Assembly: GCA_963802765.1 (NCBI GenBank)
Contig: CAWDJZ010000013.1
Location: 62,001-126,000 of the forward strand
Direction of reading: 5' to 3'
DNA length: 64,000 nt
Source: Gaiellasilicea sp963802765
Lineage (GTDB): Bacteria; Actinomycetota; Thermoleophilia; Gaiellales; Gaiellaceae
The position numbers and the translations under genes were made by a program. Position 1 is the stretch's first letter; every line of letters starts with the position of its first letter. Shown here piece by piece: positions 53,995-61,573 of the stretch. The notes under the pieces are model-generated. The model worked only from the letters and a program-made list of their open reading frames with translations. It made no database searches and had not been told where the DNA came from.

Positions 53995-54618
53995 GGTCTC
54001 CTCGACCACCTTCGCCGCGTAGAGCTGGTACGGGAGCGCCTCGAGCACGCGCCGGCGCGGGTCGGGGACGTCGAAGAAGCGCTCCACGGCGAGCGGCTCG
54101 AGCCAGCCAAGCTCGGCCCGGGCTGCGAGGACACGGGTGACGGCCGAGCGGTCGCCGCCGAGCGCGACGTGCTCGACACGCTCGCGCCACGGGCCCAGCA
54201 CGCGAGCGGCCTCGGCGGCGGCCTCGCCGATCAGCTCCCGCTCCTGTCCCTCGCGACGCCGCCGGAAGCGGCCCGAGGAGGAGCCGCCCTTCTTGTGCCG
54301 GCCCTTGACGAAGCGGGCGCCGACCTTCGAGGTCACCAGCCGCTCGCCCTCGAAGACGCCCACCGCGTAGCCGCCGAGCCGGACGAGCAGCGCCGCCACG
54401 ATGTGATCCGCATCGAGCGCCTCGAGCAGCGGCTCGAGCACGAGCTGCTCGTATTCGCCCTCGTGCTCGAGGCCGAACGGCGGCGTCACGGTCAGCGTGC
54501 CTCCGTCGAGCTCGAGGCGGACGCTCCCCGCCCGATAGACCGCCCCGCCCGCGGAGCCCGCCAACGCGTTGAGGCGCTTGGCGAGGTTGGCGCGACCGAC
54601 ATAGCGTGTCTCCGGCAC
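53991..54618 (-). CDS. acVLRF1-type peptidyl-tRNA hydrolase / release-factor homologue
   Basis: About 208 aa from the GTG at 54618 (VPETRYVGRANLAKRLNALA). The diagnostic VLRF1 block is TSKVGARFVKGRHKKGGSSSGRFRRRREGQE. It is followed by AEAARVLGPWRERVEHVALGGDRSAVTRVLAARAELGWLEPLAVERFFDVPDPRRRVLEALP. The frame does not end naturally: it stays open into mutS2 unless one extra base is removed near the C-terminus, which would give TAG at 53991, tail-to-tail with the mutS2 stop. The family releases nascent chains from ribosomes; adjacency to MutS2 suggests a ribosome-rescue pair. Confidence 0.75.
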
Positions 54619-54663
54619 GCCGACACGGTATGCAGCCGCCGGGGCTGGGGTAGGCTCGACGGA

Positions 54664-56020
54664 ATGAGCACGCCCGCACTCGCGCCTGCTGCGGCGGCGC
54701 GCGGCTTCTCCGGGGAGATCCTCACCGAAGAGAGTCCCGACTACGACCGGGCGCGGGTGACGTTCAACGCGCTGATCGACCGGCGTCCACTCGCGATCGC
54801 GCGCTGCCGGAGCACCGAGGACGTCGCGATCGCACTCGCGACGGCCGGCGAGCACGAGCTGCCCGTCGCCGTCCGGGGCGGCGGCCACAACGTCGCCGGC
54901 CACGCCGTCTGCGACGGCGGCCTGGTGGTCGACCTCTCCGGGCTCGGAGACGTCGAGGTCGATCCCGACGCGCGTGTGGCACGGGCCGGAGGCGGTGCGC
55001 TCTGGCGGACGTTCGACGCGGCCGCGCAGGCGCACGGGCTGGCCGTGCCCGGCGGCACCTTCGCGACCACGGGCGTCGGCGGCCTGACGCTCGGCGGTGG
55101 GATCGGCTTCCTGATCGGACGGCTCGGGCTCACCTGCGACAGCCTCGTGGCCGCCGAGGTCGTCACCGTGGACGGCGACGTGATCGTGGCGAGCGAGGAC
55201 GACCACGCCGACCTCTTCTGGGCGTTGCGAGGCGGCGGCGGCAACTTCGGCGTCGTCACCAGGCTCGACTTCACGCTCCATCCGATGCGAGAGGTCGTCG
55301 GCGGCTTCCTGGTGTATGCGTACGACACGGCGCGGGAGGCATCCGCGTCTTCCGCGACGTCGCGCTCGCGGCGTCCGACGAGTTCTCCGTCCAGTGTCAG
55401 CTCGCCGAGACCCGAGACAGCGGCCAGCGCATGTTCGCCGTGATCGTCTGCTCATCGGGCGAAGACCCCGAGCCGGAGGGCCTGCGCCTCCTCCGGGAGG
55501 CGCCCGGCCTGCAGGTCGACGACGTCAAGCGGCGGTCCGTACCTCGAGCTGCAGAGCGAGCTGGACCTGCCGTTCGGGCTGCGCCACTACTGGAAGGGCC
55601 ACTTCGTTCGCGAGCTGCCGGATGCGGCTGTGGACGGCGCTCTGCGACCACTTCGAGGCTCCTGCACGAACGCCCGGAGGGATCCTGATCGAGGCGATCC
55701 ACGGCGCGGCCGCGCGCGTGCCGGGCGATGCGACCGCGGTCGGGTTTCGCGAGGCGGCGTTCAACGTCAGCGCGCTCGGCATCTGGGAGGACGCGTCGCT
55801 CGACGACGTGGGGATCGCCTGGGCCCGCGAGACCGCGGCGGCCGTGGAGCCGCACTCGCTCCAGGGCGGCGGCTACCTGAACTACATGCAGGCCGACGAG
55901 CCGGCGGACCGCGTCCGCGCCGCATTCGGAGCGGAGCGCTTCGAGCGGCTGCGCGAGGTCAAGCGGCGCTACGACCCCGGCAACGTGCTCCGCTTCAACC
56001 AGAACATCCCGCCGGCGTGA
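54664..56020 (+). CDS. FAD-binding (berberine-bridge-type) oxidoreductase, frame broken several times
   Basis: From the ATG at 54664 the first ~220 residues are clean: ARVTFNALIDRRPLAIARCRSTEDVAIALATAGEHELPVAVRGGGHNVAGHAVCDGGLVVDLSGL (FAD-linking His in GGGHN), GGTFATTGVGGLTLGGGIGFLIGRLGLTCDSL and GGGGNFGVVT. Then the frame shifts near 55336 (GIRVFRDVALAASDEFSVQC), again near 55540 (PYLELQSELDLPFGLRHYWKGHFV) and near 55640 (CDHFEAPARTPGGILIEAIHG). The BBE-like end is GGGYLNYMQADEPADRVRAAFG...YDPGNVLRFNQNI. Substrate unknown. It is coupled to the next gene (TGATG). Confidence 0.82.
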
Positions 56021-57570
56021 TGGCGATCGCCGGGACACGCGGAGCGAACCAGCCGCCGCCGCTCGAGGACTACAACCTCTACGAGCAGGACGCCGTGCTC
56101 GTCGAGGGGCTGCGCCGCGAGGGCGGCGCGCCCTGGGAGGCAGAGGTCGCCGCGTTCGGTGCCTCCCTCGGGGGAGAGCCGCTCGAGTGGGGCAGGCTCG
56201 CGAACGAGCATCCGCCCGTCCTGCGGACGCACGACCGCTACGGCGAGCGGATCGACGAGATCGAGTTCCATCCGGCCTGGGACTCGTTGCTGCGGCTCGC
56301 CTTGGACGCACGCGTCCAGTCGCTCCCGTGGATCGACGAGCGGCCCGGCGCGCACGTTGCGAGGGCGGCGCTCTTCCTCCTGCTCGGACAGGTCGAGGCC
56401 GGCGTCTGCTGCCCCGTCTCGATGACGTTCGCCGCCGTCCCGGCGCTGCGGTCCCACCCGGACGCCGCCGCCGAGTGGATCCCCCGGCTGACGAGTGGCG
56501 AGGCGCTCTGCGGGATGGCGATGACGGAGCGGCAGGGCGGCTCGGACGTGCGAGCGAACGAGACGACGGCCCGCGCGGAGGGCGACGCTTGGATCCTCGA
56601 CGGCCACAAGTGGTTCTGCTCCGCTCCGATGAGCGACGCGTTCCTCGTGCTCGCTCAGGCGCCGGCCGGCCTCTCCTGCTTCCTCGTCCGGCGATCACAG
56701 CCCGGCTTCCGGATCGACCGGCTCAAGGACAAGCTCGGCAACCGCTCGAACGCCTCGGCGGAGGTCGTCCTCGACGCGGTGGAGGGGACACTGGTGGGAG
56801 AGGAAGGCCGGGGCGTCCGGACGATCGTCGAGATGGTCAACCACACCCGGCTCGACTGCGTGCTCGGCTCTGCGGCCCTCCAGCGCCGCGCGGTCGCGGA
56901 GGCGACACACCACGCGAGCCATCGGTCCGCCTTCGGCCGGCTGCTCGCCGAGCAGCCGCTGATGCAGAACGTGCTCGCCGACCTCTGCGTCGAGTCCGAG
57001 GCCGCCACCGTCACCGCGCTCCGGCTCGCCCGGGCCTACGACGAGTCGGACGGCCCGTTTCGCCGGCTCGCGACCGCGGTCGCCAAGTTCTGGGTCTGCA
57101 AGCGCACGCCGCCGCTCGTCGCCGAGGCGCTCGAGTGCCTGGGCGGGAACGGCTACGTCGAGGAGTCGCAGCTGCCGCGGTTGTACCGCGAGAGCCCTCT
57201 CAACTCGATCTGGGAGGGATCGGGCAACGTCAACGCGCTCGACGTCCTGCGCGCGCTCGGGCGCGAGCCCGAGACCGCGGACGCGTTCCTCGCCGAGGTG
57301 CGGCTCGCAGAAGGCACCGACGCGCGGCTCGACGCCGCGATCGAGCGGCTCGAGCGCGCGCTGGCGGAGCCCGACGAGGAAGGCGCCCGCACCCTGCTCG
57401 AGCAGCTCGCCGTCACGCTCCAGGCGTCGCTGCTCCTCCGCCACGGCGCGCCGGAGGTGGCCGACGCCTTCTGCGCGTCGCGGCTCGATCGCCCGGGCGG
57501 CGTCTTCGGGACACTGCCGGGAGGGCTCGACCTCGTCGCGATCGTGCAACGGCACAGGCCGCGACCGTGA
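56020..57570 (+). CDS. AidB-like acyl-CoA dehydrogenase
   Basis: 516 aa from the ATG at 56020 (MAIAGTRGANQPPPLEDYNLYEQDAVL). The opening NQPPPLEDYNLYEQD is characteristic of the AidB (DNA-alkylation-response) branch. Further motifs: CPVSMTFAAVPALR, GMAMTERQGGSDVRANETTA, HKWFCSAPMSDAFLVLAQ, DKLGNRSNASAEVVLDAVEGTLVGEEGRG and AEALECLGGNGYVEESQLPRLYRESPLNSIWEGSGNVNALDVLRAL. The role in alkylation resistance is known for E. coli AidB; here it is by homology only. The selenoprotein follows after 19 bp. Confidence 0.9.
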   Translation: MAIAGTRGANQPPPLEDYNLYEQDAVLVEGLRREGGAPWEAEVAAFGASLGGEPLEWGRLANEHPPVLRTHDRYGERIDEIEFHPAWDSLLRLALDARVQSLPWIDERPGAHVARAALFLLLGQVEAGVCCPVSMTFAAVPALRSHPDAAAEWIPRLTSGEALCGMAMTERQGGSDVRANETTARAEGDAWILDGHKWFCSAPMSDAFLVLAQAPAGLSCFLVRRSQPGFRIDRLKDKLGNRSNASAEVVLDAVEGTLVGEEGRGVRTIVEMVNHTRLDCVLGSAALQRRAVAEATHHASHRSAFGRLLAEQPLMQNVLADLCVESEAATVTALRLARAYDESDGPFRRLATAVAKFWVCKRTPPLVAEALECLGGNGYVEESQLPRLYRESPLNSIWEGSGNVNALDVLRALGREPETADAFLAEVRLAEGTDARLDAAIERLERALAEPDEEGARTLLEQLAVTLQASLLLRHGAPEVADAFCASRLDRPGGVFGTLPGGLDLVAIVQRHRPRP

Positions 57571-57589
57571 AGCGGGATAGGGTTCGGCC

Positions 57590-57805
57590 GTGACCGTCGA
57601 GATCCACTACTGCCCCGTCTGAAGCGGCTATGACCGACGGGCCGCGAGTCTCGCGGCCGTGCTGAACGGCAACGGCGTCGCCGCCTCGATCGTCGCGGGC
57701 GCGAAGAGCCAGTTCGACGTGCTCGTCGACGGCGAGCTCGTGTTCTCCAAACAACAGGAAGGCCGGTTCCCGGAAGAAGACGAGATCGTCGCCCTGGTGG
57801 GATGA
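57590..57805 (+). CDS. SelW/SelT/SelH (Rdx)-family selenoprotein with in-frame TGA (Sec)
   Basis: 71 codons from the GTG at 57590. The reading is VTVEIHYCPV-TGA-SGYDRRAASLAAVLNGNGVAASIVAGAKSQ and ends EDEIVALVG before TGA at 57803. The in-frame TGA (57620-57622) is at the second position of the CxxC/CxxU redox motif (C8-P-V-U11) of thioredoxin-like Rdx proteins, followed by the conserved GYxxRA helix. A strong hairpin starts 14 nt after the TGA (separate entry), as bacterial SECIS elements do. Standard gene calling would miss it. It is sandwiched between an AidB-like gene and an overlapping membrane zinc-ribbon gene (ATGA). Alternative: a TGC/TGT to TGA sequencing error. Confidence 0.82.
57637..57660 (+). 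promoter_or_regulatory. SECIS-like hairpin for Sec insertion
   Basis: ACGGGCCGCGA (57637-57647) pairs with TCGCGGCCGT (57651-57660), one bulged G, loop GTC. The loop lies 26-28 nt after the TGA, inside the 16-37 nt window known for bacterial SECIS elements read by SelB, and has the customary G in the loop. Confidence 0.65.
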
Positions 57806-58704
57806 GCGCCGAGCTCGACGTCGAGCAACTGCAGACGACGAAGAGCGAGAAGCTGCTGGCGCTCGTCCTCGCCGCCTTCCTCCTGGTCGGCGGCATCTGG
57901 GCCTACCAGGAGATCGACGACAACGTGCGGCGCGCGTTGCCGCTTCGGGAGCCGACGGCGGCCGAGCAACAGGCGATCGCGACGCTCGACCGCGCACAGC
58001 AGCGCCGCTTCCGCGCCGACGCGGCTGTGGCCCGGACGCGCTCCGAGCTCGAGCTGCGGCGGGAGGCGTACCGCACCGCCCTCGACGCGGGCGAGCCCGC
58101 CGCGCGCCTGCGCGCGCGCTACCTCGCCGCGGAGGAGGACTTCGAACAGGCGCGCGCCGCCCGGGCCGAGGCCGTGCGGGCGGAGGCGGCGGCCCGTCCG
58201 CCGGCGGCGGCCGCGCAGGCGCGCATGAACCGCGACCTCGCCGAGCGGCGCGACCGGCAGGAGCTCGTGATCTTCCTGCTCCGCCTCACCGCGGCGCTCG
58301 TCTTCCTGGCGGCGGCGTACCTGTTGCTGACCCGGCTGCGGGATCAGGGCTCCCGCTGGTTCCCGCTCTCGGGCTCGGTCGTCCTCTTCGCGACGGTCTT
58401 CGCACTCGTCGTCGCGGTCGACTACCTGACCGACTACTTCGACCCGTTCGACGCCGGAATCCTCCTGCTCTCGCTGCTCGGGGCCGCCGCGACCGTCGTT
58501 GCGTTCTGGCTCCTCCAGCGCTACCTCGCGCGCAGGCTGCCGCTGCGGCGCGTGCGGCGGCACCAGTGCCCGTACTGCGGCTTCCCGGTCGGCGAGAACG
58601 AGCGTTGCGAGGGGTGCGGGAACGCCGTCCGGGCACCCTGTCCGCATTGCTCCGTCCGACGCCGCGTCGGGACGCAGTTCTGCGGCGCCTGCGGGCAGGC
58701 CTAG
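57802..58704 (+). CDS. Membrane protein with coiled coil and C-terminal double zinc ribbon
   Basis: 300 aa. One N-terminal membrane helix (LLALVLAAFLLVGGIWAYQEI), an Ala/Arg/Glu-rich coiled coil at about 50-150, three further helices (LVIFLLRLTAALVFLAAAYLLL, SVVLFATVFALVVAVDYLT, AGILLLSLLGAAATVVAFWLL), and a zinc-ribbon pair CPYCGFPVGENERCEGCG and CPHCSVRRRVGTQFCGACG. Not assignable to a named family. It overlaps the selenoprotein by 4 bp, so the two are expressed together; it could recruit or sense a redox partner at the membrane (inference). Confidence 0.75.
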   Translation: MSAELDVEQLQTTKSEKLLALVLAAFLLVGGIWAYQEIDDNVRRALPLREPTAAEQQAIATLDRAQQRRFRADAAVARTRSELELRREAYRTALDAGEPAARLRARYLAAEEDFEQARAARAEAVRAEAAARPPAAAAQARMNRDLAERRDRQELVIFLLRLTAALVFLAAAYLLLTRLRDQGSRWFPLSGSVVLFATVFALVVAVDYLTDYFDPFDAGILLLSLLGAAATVVAFWLLQRYLARRLPLRRVRRHQCPYCGFPVGENERCEGCGNAVRAPCPHCSVRRRVGTQFCGACGQA

Positions 58705-59471
58705 CGGCCGCTGAAGCGGGGCTCGCGCTTCTCGAGGAAGGCAGCCACGCCCTCGGCGAAGTCCGCCGTGCCGGTCGCCTCCTGCTGGAGCTCGGCCTCG
58801 AGCTCGAGCTGCTCGTCGAGCGACGCGGCGTAAGCGTGCTCGAAGAGCCGCTTGGTCAGCCCGATCCCACGCGTCGGCTTCGCCGCGTAGTCGGCCGCGA
58901 GCTCGGCGGCTCGCGCGGCGAGCCCGTCCGCCTCGACGACCTCCGAGACGAGCCCCCAGGCGTGCGCCTCGGCGGCCGTCAGCTTCCGGTTCGACGTCAT
59001 CCACTCGAACGCCCGCGCGAACCCGAGCAGGCGGTGGATGAACCACGAGCCGCCCGAGTCGGGCACGAGCCCGATCCCGATGAAGCCCGGTACGAACGTG
59101 GCCGTGTCGGCGGCGATCCGGATGTCGCACGCGGCGGCGAGCGAGAGGCCGGCGCCCGCACAGGGCCCGTTCACGGAGGCGAGCACAGGCTTTTCGAGGC
59201 CCCGGATGGCGCGGATGTTCGGGTGGTAGCTCGCCTCCAGCCGCTCGCGGATCGATCCCGGCAGTTCCTGGAACTCCTTCAGGTCCTGGCCGGCGCAGAA
59301 CCCTCTGCCGGCGCCCGTGATCACGACTGCGCGGATCTCCGGCGCAGCCGCCTCTTCGAGCGCCGAGCGCAGCGCGGCGTGGAGGGCCGCATTGAAGGCG
59401 TTGAAGACCTCGGGGCGGTTCAGGGTGATCGTCAGGACGGCCCCGTCCCGCTCTGTGAGCACCTCGCTCAT
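58701..59471 (-). CDS. Enoyl-CoA hydratase/isomerase (PaaG-like)
   Basis: 256 aa crotonase. Oxyanion-hole motifs: GAGRGFCAGQDLKEF and VLASVNGPCAGAGLSLAAACDIRIAADTATFVPGFIGIGLVPDSGGSWFIHRLLG. The 'VPDSGGSWFIHRLLGFARAFEWM' pattern with Asp resembles PaaG-type 1,2-epoxyphenylacetyl-CoA isomerases, which would fit the paa operon elsewhere in the window, but the distance is 38 kb and the family is broad. Start is the ATG at 59471. Convergent with the zinc-ribbon gene, overlapping by 4 bp. Confidence 0.85.
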   Translation of the reverse strand: MSEVLTERDGAVLTITLNRPEVFNAFNAALHAALRSALEEAAAPEIRAVVITGAGRGFCAGQDLKEFQELPGSIRERLEASYHPNIRAIRGLEKPVLASVNGPCAGAGLSLAAACDIRIAADTATFVPGFIGIGLVPDSGGSWFIHRLLGFARAFEWMTSNRKLTAAEAHAWGLVSEVVEADGLAARAAELAADYAAKPTRGIGLTKRLFEHAYAASLDEQLELEAELQQEATGTADFAEGVAAFLEKREPRFSGR

Positions 59472-59521
59472 GCTGCGGAGCCTAACCTCCGCCGGCGGCG
59501 TCAGCTCGTAGAGCTCGTCGT

Positions 59522-59979
59522 TCACTTGCGGACGCCTGGCGCCTTGGCGAGCGCGCGCAGCGACTGCTCGTTGTCCGGGTCGACGCCCGACGTAGACGCG
59601 CTCGAGGCCGACCCGCTCGAACAGGTCCGCGGCCGCGGCGAGGCCCGCCTCGGCCGCGATCCCCTTGCCCCACTCGCGCGGGTGCACGACGACACCGAGC
59701 TCGATCGCCTCCGGATCGACGCCGCTGTCCTCGCCGATCGGCGCCACCTCCACGTAGCCGACCGGGCTGCCCTCGAGCAGGATCAGCCAGGAGCCGAGGC
59801 CGTGCTCGCGCCAGCTCGCCACCCGTCGCTCCAGCTGGCCGGCCATCCGCTCCCGCGGCAGCGGCTCGCCCGTGCTCGTCGTTCCGACCACCTCGGGCGC
59901 GTTCCGGATCGAGAGCAGCGTGTCGAGGTCGGCTTCGGTGACGGGCCGCAGCACGAGCCGGTCCGTCCTCGAGTTCCAT
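59522..59979 (-). CDS. GNAT acetyltransferase (frame broken near 59966 and 59595)
   Basis: A ~150-aa RimJ/RimL-type GNAT read in three frames. The start ATG (59979) gives MELE, then after one extra base near 59966 TDRLVLRPVTEADLDTLLSIRNAPEVVGTTSTGEPLPRERM, LILLEGSPVGYVEVAPIG, AIELGVVVHPREWGKGIAAEAGLAAAADLFERVGLERVYVG (acetyl-CoA-binding V/L-x-x-x-x-x-G-K-G). After another extra base near 59595 comes VDPDNEQSLRALAKAPGVRK and the stop at 59522. The length is 2 modulo 3. It could acetylate protein N-termini or small amines. It overlaps the next gene upstream (TGATG). Confidence 0.78.
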
Positions 59980-60791
59980 CAGCGCGAGCGCTCGAGGAAG
60001 CTCCGGATCGCGCCCTGCGCCTCGTCTCCGAGCATCGAGAGCGCGAGCCAGTCGCGGGCGTGGCCGACCGTCTCGTGCCAGGAGATGTCGCGCCACCAGT
60101 TCAGCTGCTGCTTCGCGTAGCGGGTCGTCTCGGGGAGCTTCCGGGCGAGCTTCTCGACCCACTCGTCGACGACCGCGTCGAGCTCCGCCGCCGGGACGGC
60201 CCGGTTGACGAGCCCCCACTCCGCCGCCTGGGTCGCGGGCACCTCGTCGCAGAGCAGGATCATCTCCCGCGCCCGCCGGTCGCCGATCATGATCGGCAGC
60301 CACTGGGTGGCGCCGCCCGCCGGGACCGAGCCGTGCTCGAGCCCGACATGGCGGATGAACGCGTCGTCGGCCATCACGGCCAGGTCGCAGGCCATCTGCA
60401 GCTCGTTGCCGCCGCCGACGGCGATCCCCTGGACGCGCGCGACCGTGGGCTTGCCGATCTCGCGCAGCCGGTCGTGCATGTCCTTGAACGCACCGAACCA
60501 CTTCCAGTACTCCTTCGAGTTCCCGAGCAGGTCCTCGCCCCAGGCGCGCAGGTCGGCCCCGACGCAGAACGCACGGCCGGCTCCGGTGACCACGACGACG
60601 CGGATCTCGTCGTCCCAGCTCGCGTCCTCGAACGCGCGCGCGAGCTCGCGGAGCATCCGGAAGTCGAACGCGTTCAGCACGTCCGGCCGGTTGAGGGTCA
60701 CGGTCGCCCGCGGCGCTGCCTTCTCGTAGACGATCCGCTCGAAGCCGAGCTCCTCGGGCGGGAGCGGCCGCGGCTGGTCGGGCTCCGTCAC
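59979..60791 (-). CDS. Enoyl-CoA hydratase/isomerase family protein
   Basis: 270 aa from the GTG at 60791. Crotonase signatures: ATVTLNRPDVLNAFDFRMLRELARAFEDA, VVVTGAGRAFCVGADLRAWGEDLLGN, KPTVARVQGIAVGGGNELQMACDLAVMADDAFIRHVGLEHGSVPAGGATQWLPIMIGDRRAREMILLCDE. The 'GLEHGSVPAGGATQWLP' loop lacks the usual Glu of hydratases, suggesting an isomerase or ring-cleavage role as in DHNA/BadI-like enzymes. The start overlaps the EthD stop (GTGA). Specific substrate not assignable. Confidence 0.83.
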   Translation of the reverse strand: MTEPDQPRPLPPEELGFERIVYEKAAPRATVTLNRPDVLNAFDFRMLRELARAFEDASWDDEIRVVVVTGAGRAFCVGADLRAWGEDLLGNSKEYWKWFGAFKDMHDRLREIGKPTVARVQGIAVGGGNELQMACDLAVMADDAFIRHVGLEHGSVPAGGATQWLPIMIGDRRAREMILLCDEVPATQAAEWGLVNRAVPAAELDAVVDEWVEKLARKLPETTRYAKQQLNWWRDISWHETVGHARDWLALSMLGDEAQGAIRSFLERSR

Positions 60792-61069
60792 GCACACTCG
60801 ACGAACGTGACCGTGAACGGGATGCCCATCTCCATCGCGTCCTTGCCGCTCGCCGCGAACTCTTCCGAGCGGGCGCCTGCCTTGAACGCATCCATGTCGG
60901 CCCATTCGAACTCGGCGTAGTACGCGAACGGCGGCTCCCCGAACGGCGAGCCGAACGCCTTGCCGTGCCGGAACGCGTCGCACTCGACCTTGTCGGCGAA
61001 CTCGGACACGTGTTGGGCGTAGCGCTCCGCGTCGGGCTCGGACTCGTACTGGATCACCGCTCGGACCAT
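60788..61069 (-). CDS. EthD-domain protein
   Basis: 93 aa, a dimeric alpha-beta barrel of EthD type: MVRAVIQYESEPDAERYAQHVSEFADKVECDAFRHGKAFGSPFGEPPFAYYAEFEWADMDAFKAGARSEEFAASGKDA. EthD proteins accompany oxygenase or catabolic genes (e.g. ether and ketone degradation); here it is the first gene of the GNAT/enoyl-CoA hydratase operon. The position of its conserved His/Phe residues fits the family, but the function is unclear. Confidence 0.82.
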   Translation of the reverse strand: MVRAVIQYESEPDAERYAQHVSEFADKVECDAFRHGKAFGSPFGEPPFAYYAEFEWADMDAFKAGARSEEFAASGKDAMEMGIPFTVTFVECA

Positions 61070-61120
61070 CTCGACTCTCCTCTCGCCTGGGGACGGCGTG
61101 AGCGTATAGCTTCGTCTCGC

Positions 61121-61573
61121 ATGGGAGCAGGGACCGGAGCCGCCGTCGCGCTGGCGCTCGTCGCCGGGCTCGCGGGCTCGATCCAGGTCGCGGTGATGGG
61201 CCGTTTCGGCGAGCGGATCGGCTCGTTCGAGGCGCTCGCGGCCAACCTCGCCTTCTCGACGGTCATCGCCGTCACGGTGCTGCTCGTCGTCCGCCAGAGC
61301 CTGGCCGGCTTCGGCGACGCCCTCCGCTCGCCCTGGTGGTACTGGGTGGGCGGCGGCGGGATGGGCGTCGTCGTCGTGCTCACGATCACGGTCGTTACGC
61401 CGCGGCTCGGGGCGGCGGCCACGATCGCCCTCCTGATCGCAGGCCAGCTCGCGATGGCCGCCGCGATCGACCGCTACGGCTGGTTCGGCGTCGAGAAGGT
61501 CGCCCTCACCTGGCCGCGCGCGCTCGGGCTCCTGCTGCTCGCCGCCGGGGCCGTGCTCGCGCTGCGGAAGTAG
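61121..61573 (+). CDS. YdcZ-family (DMT superfamily) transporter
   Basis: 150 aa from the ATG at 61121 with five hydrophobic segments: AAVALALVAGLAGSIQVAVMGRFGERIGSFEALAANLAFSTVIAVTVLLV, YWVGGGGMGVVVVLTITVVTPRLGAAATIALLIAGQLAMAAAIDRYGWFG and ALGLLLLAAGAVLAL. The RFGERIGSFEALAANLAFST and GAAATIALLIAGQL elements are the DUF606/YdcZ signature. Substrate unknown. Divergent from the EthD operon; its 3' end overlaps the convergent molybdenum hydroxylase frame by 68 bp. Confidence 0.87.
   Translation: MGAGTGAAVALALVAGLAGSIQVAVMGRFGERIGSFEALAANLAFSTVIAVTVLLVVRQSLAGFGDALRSPWWYWVGGGGMGVVVVLTITVVTPRLGAAATIALLIAGQLAMAAAIDRYGWFGVEKVALTWPRALGLLLLAAGAVLALRK

Noticed and set aside
52663..55455. A ~930-codon minus-strand gene across acVLRF1, mutS2 and the FAD oxidase
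   Set aside because: Only the middle part (about 53991-54618) has protein-like sequence; the rest is a shadow.
57590..57805. TGA at 57620 as a plain stop, leaving a 10-codon peptide
   Set aside because: Homologous sequence continues in frame for 60 codons, the TGA matches the redox Cys position and a SECIS-like hairpin follows.
58701..59954. A single GNAT-enoyl-CoA hydratase fusion protein of 417 aa
   Set aside because: The link between the parts reads as junk; the hydratase has its own ATG at 59471, and the GNAT resumes in another frame and stops at 59522.
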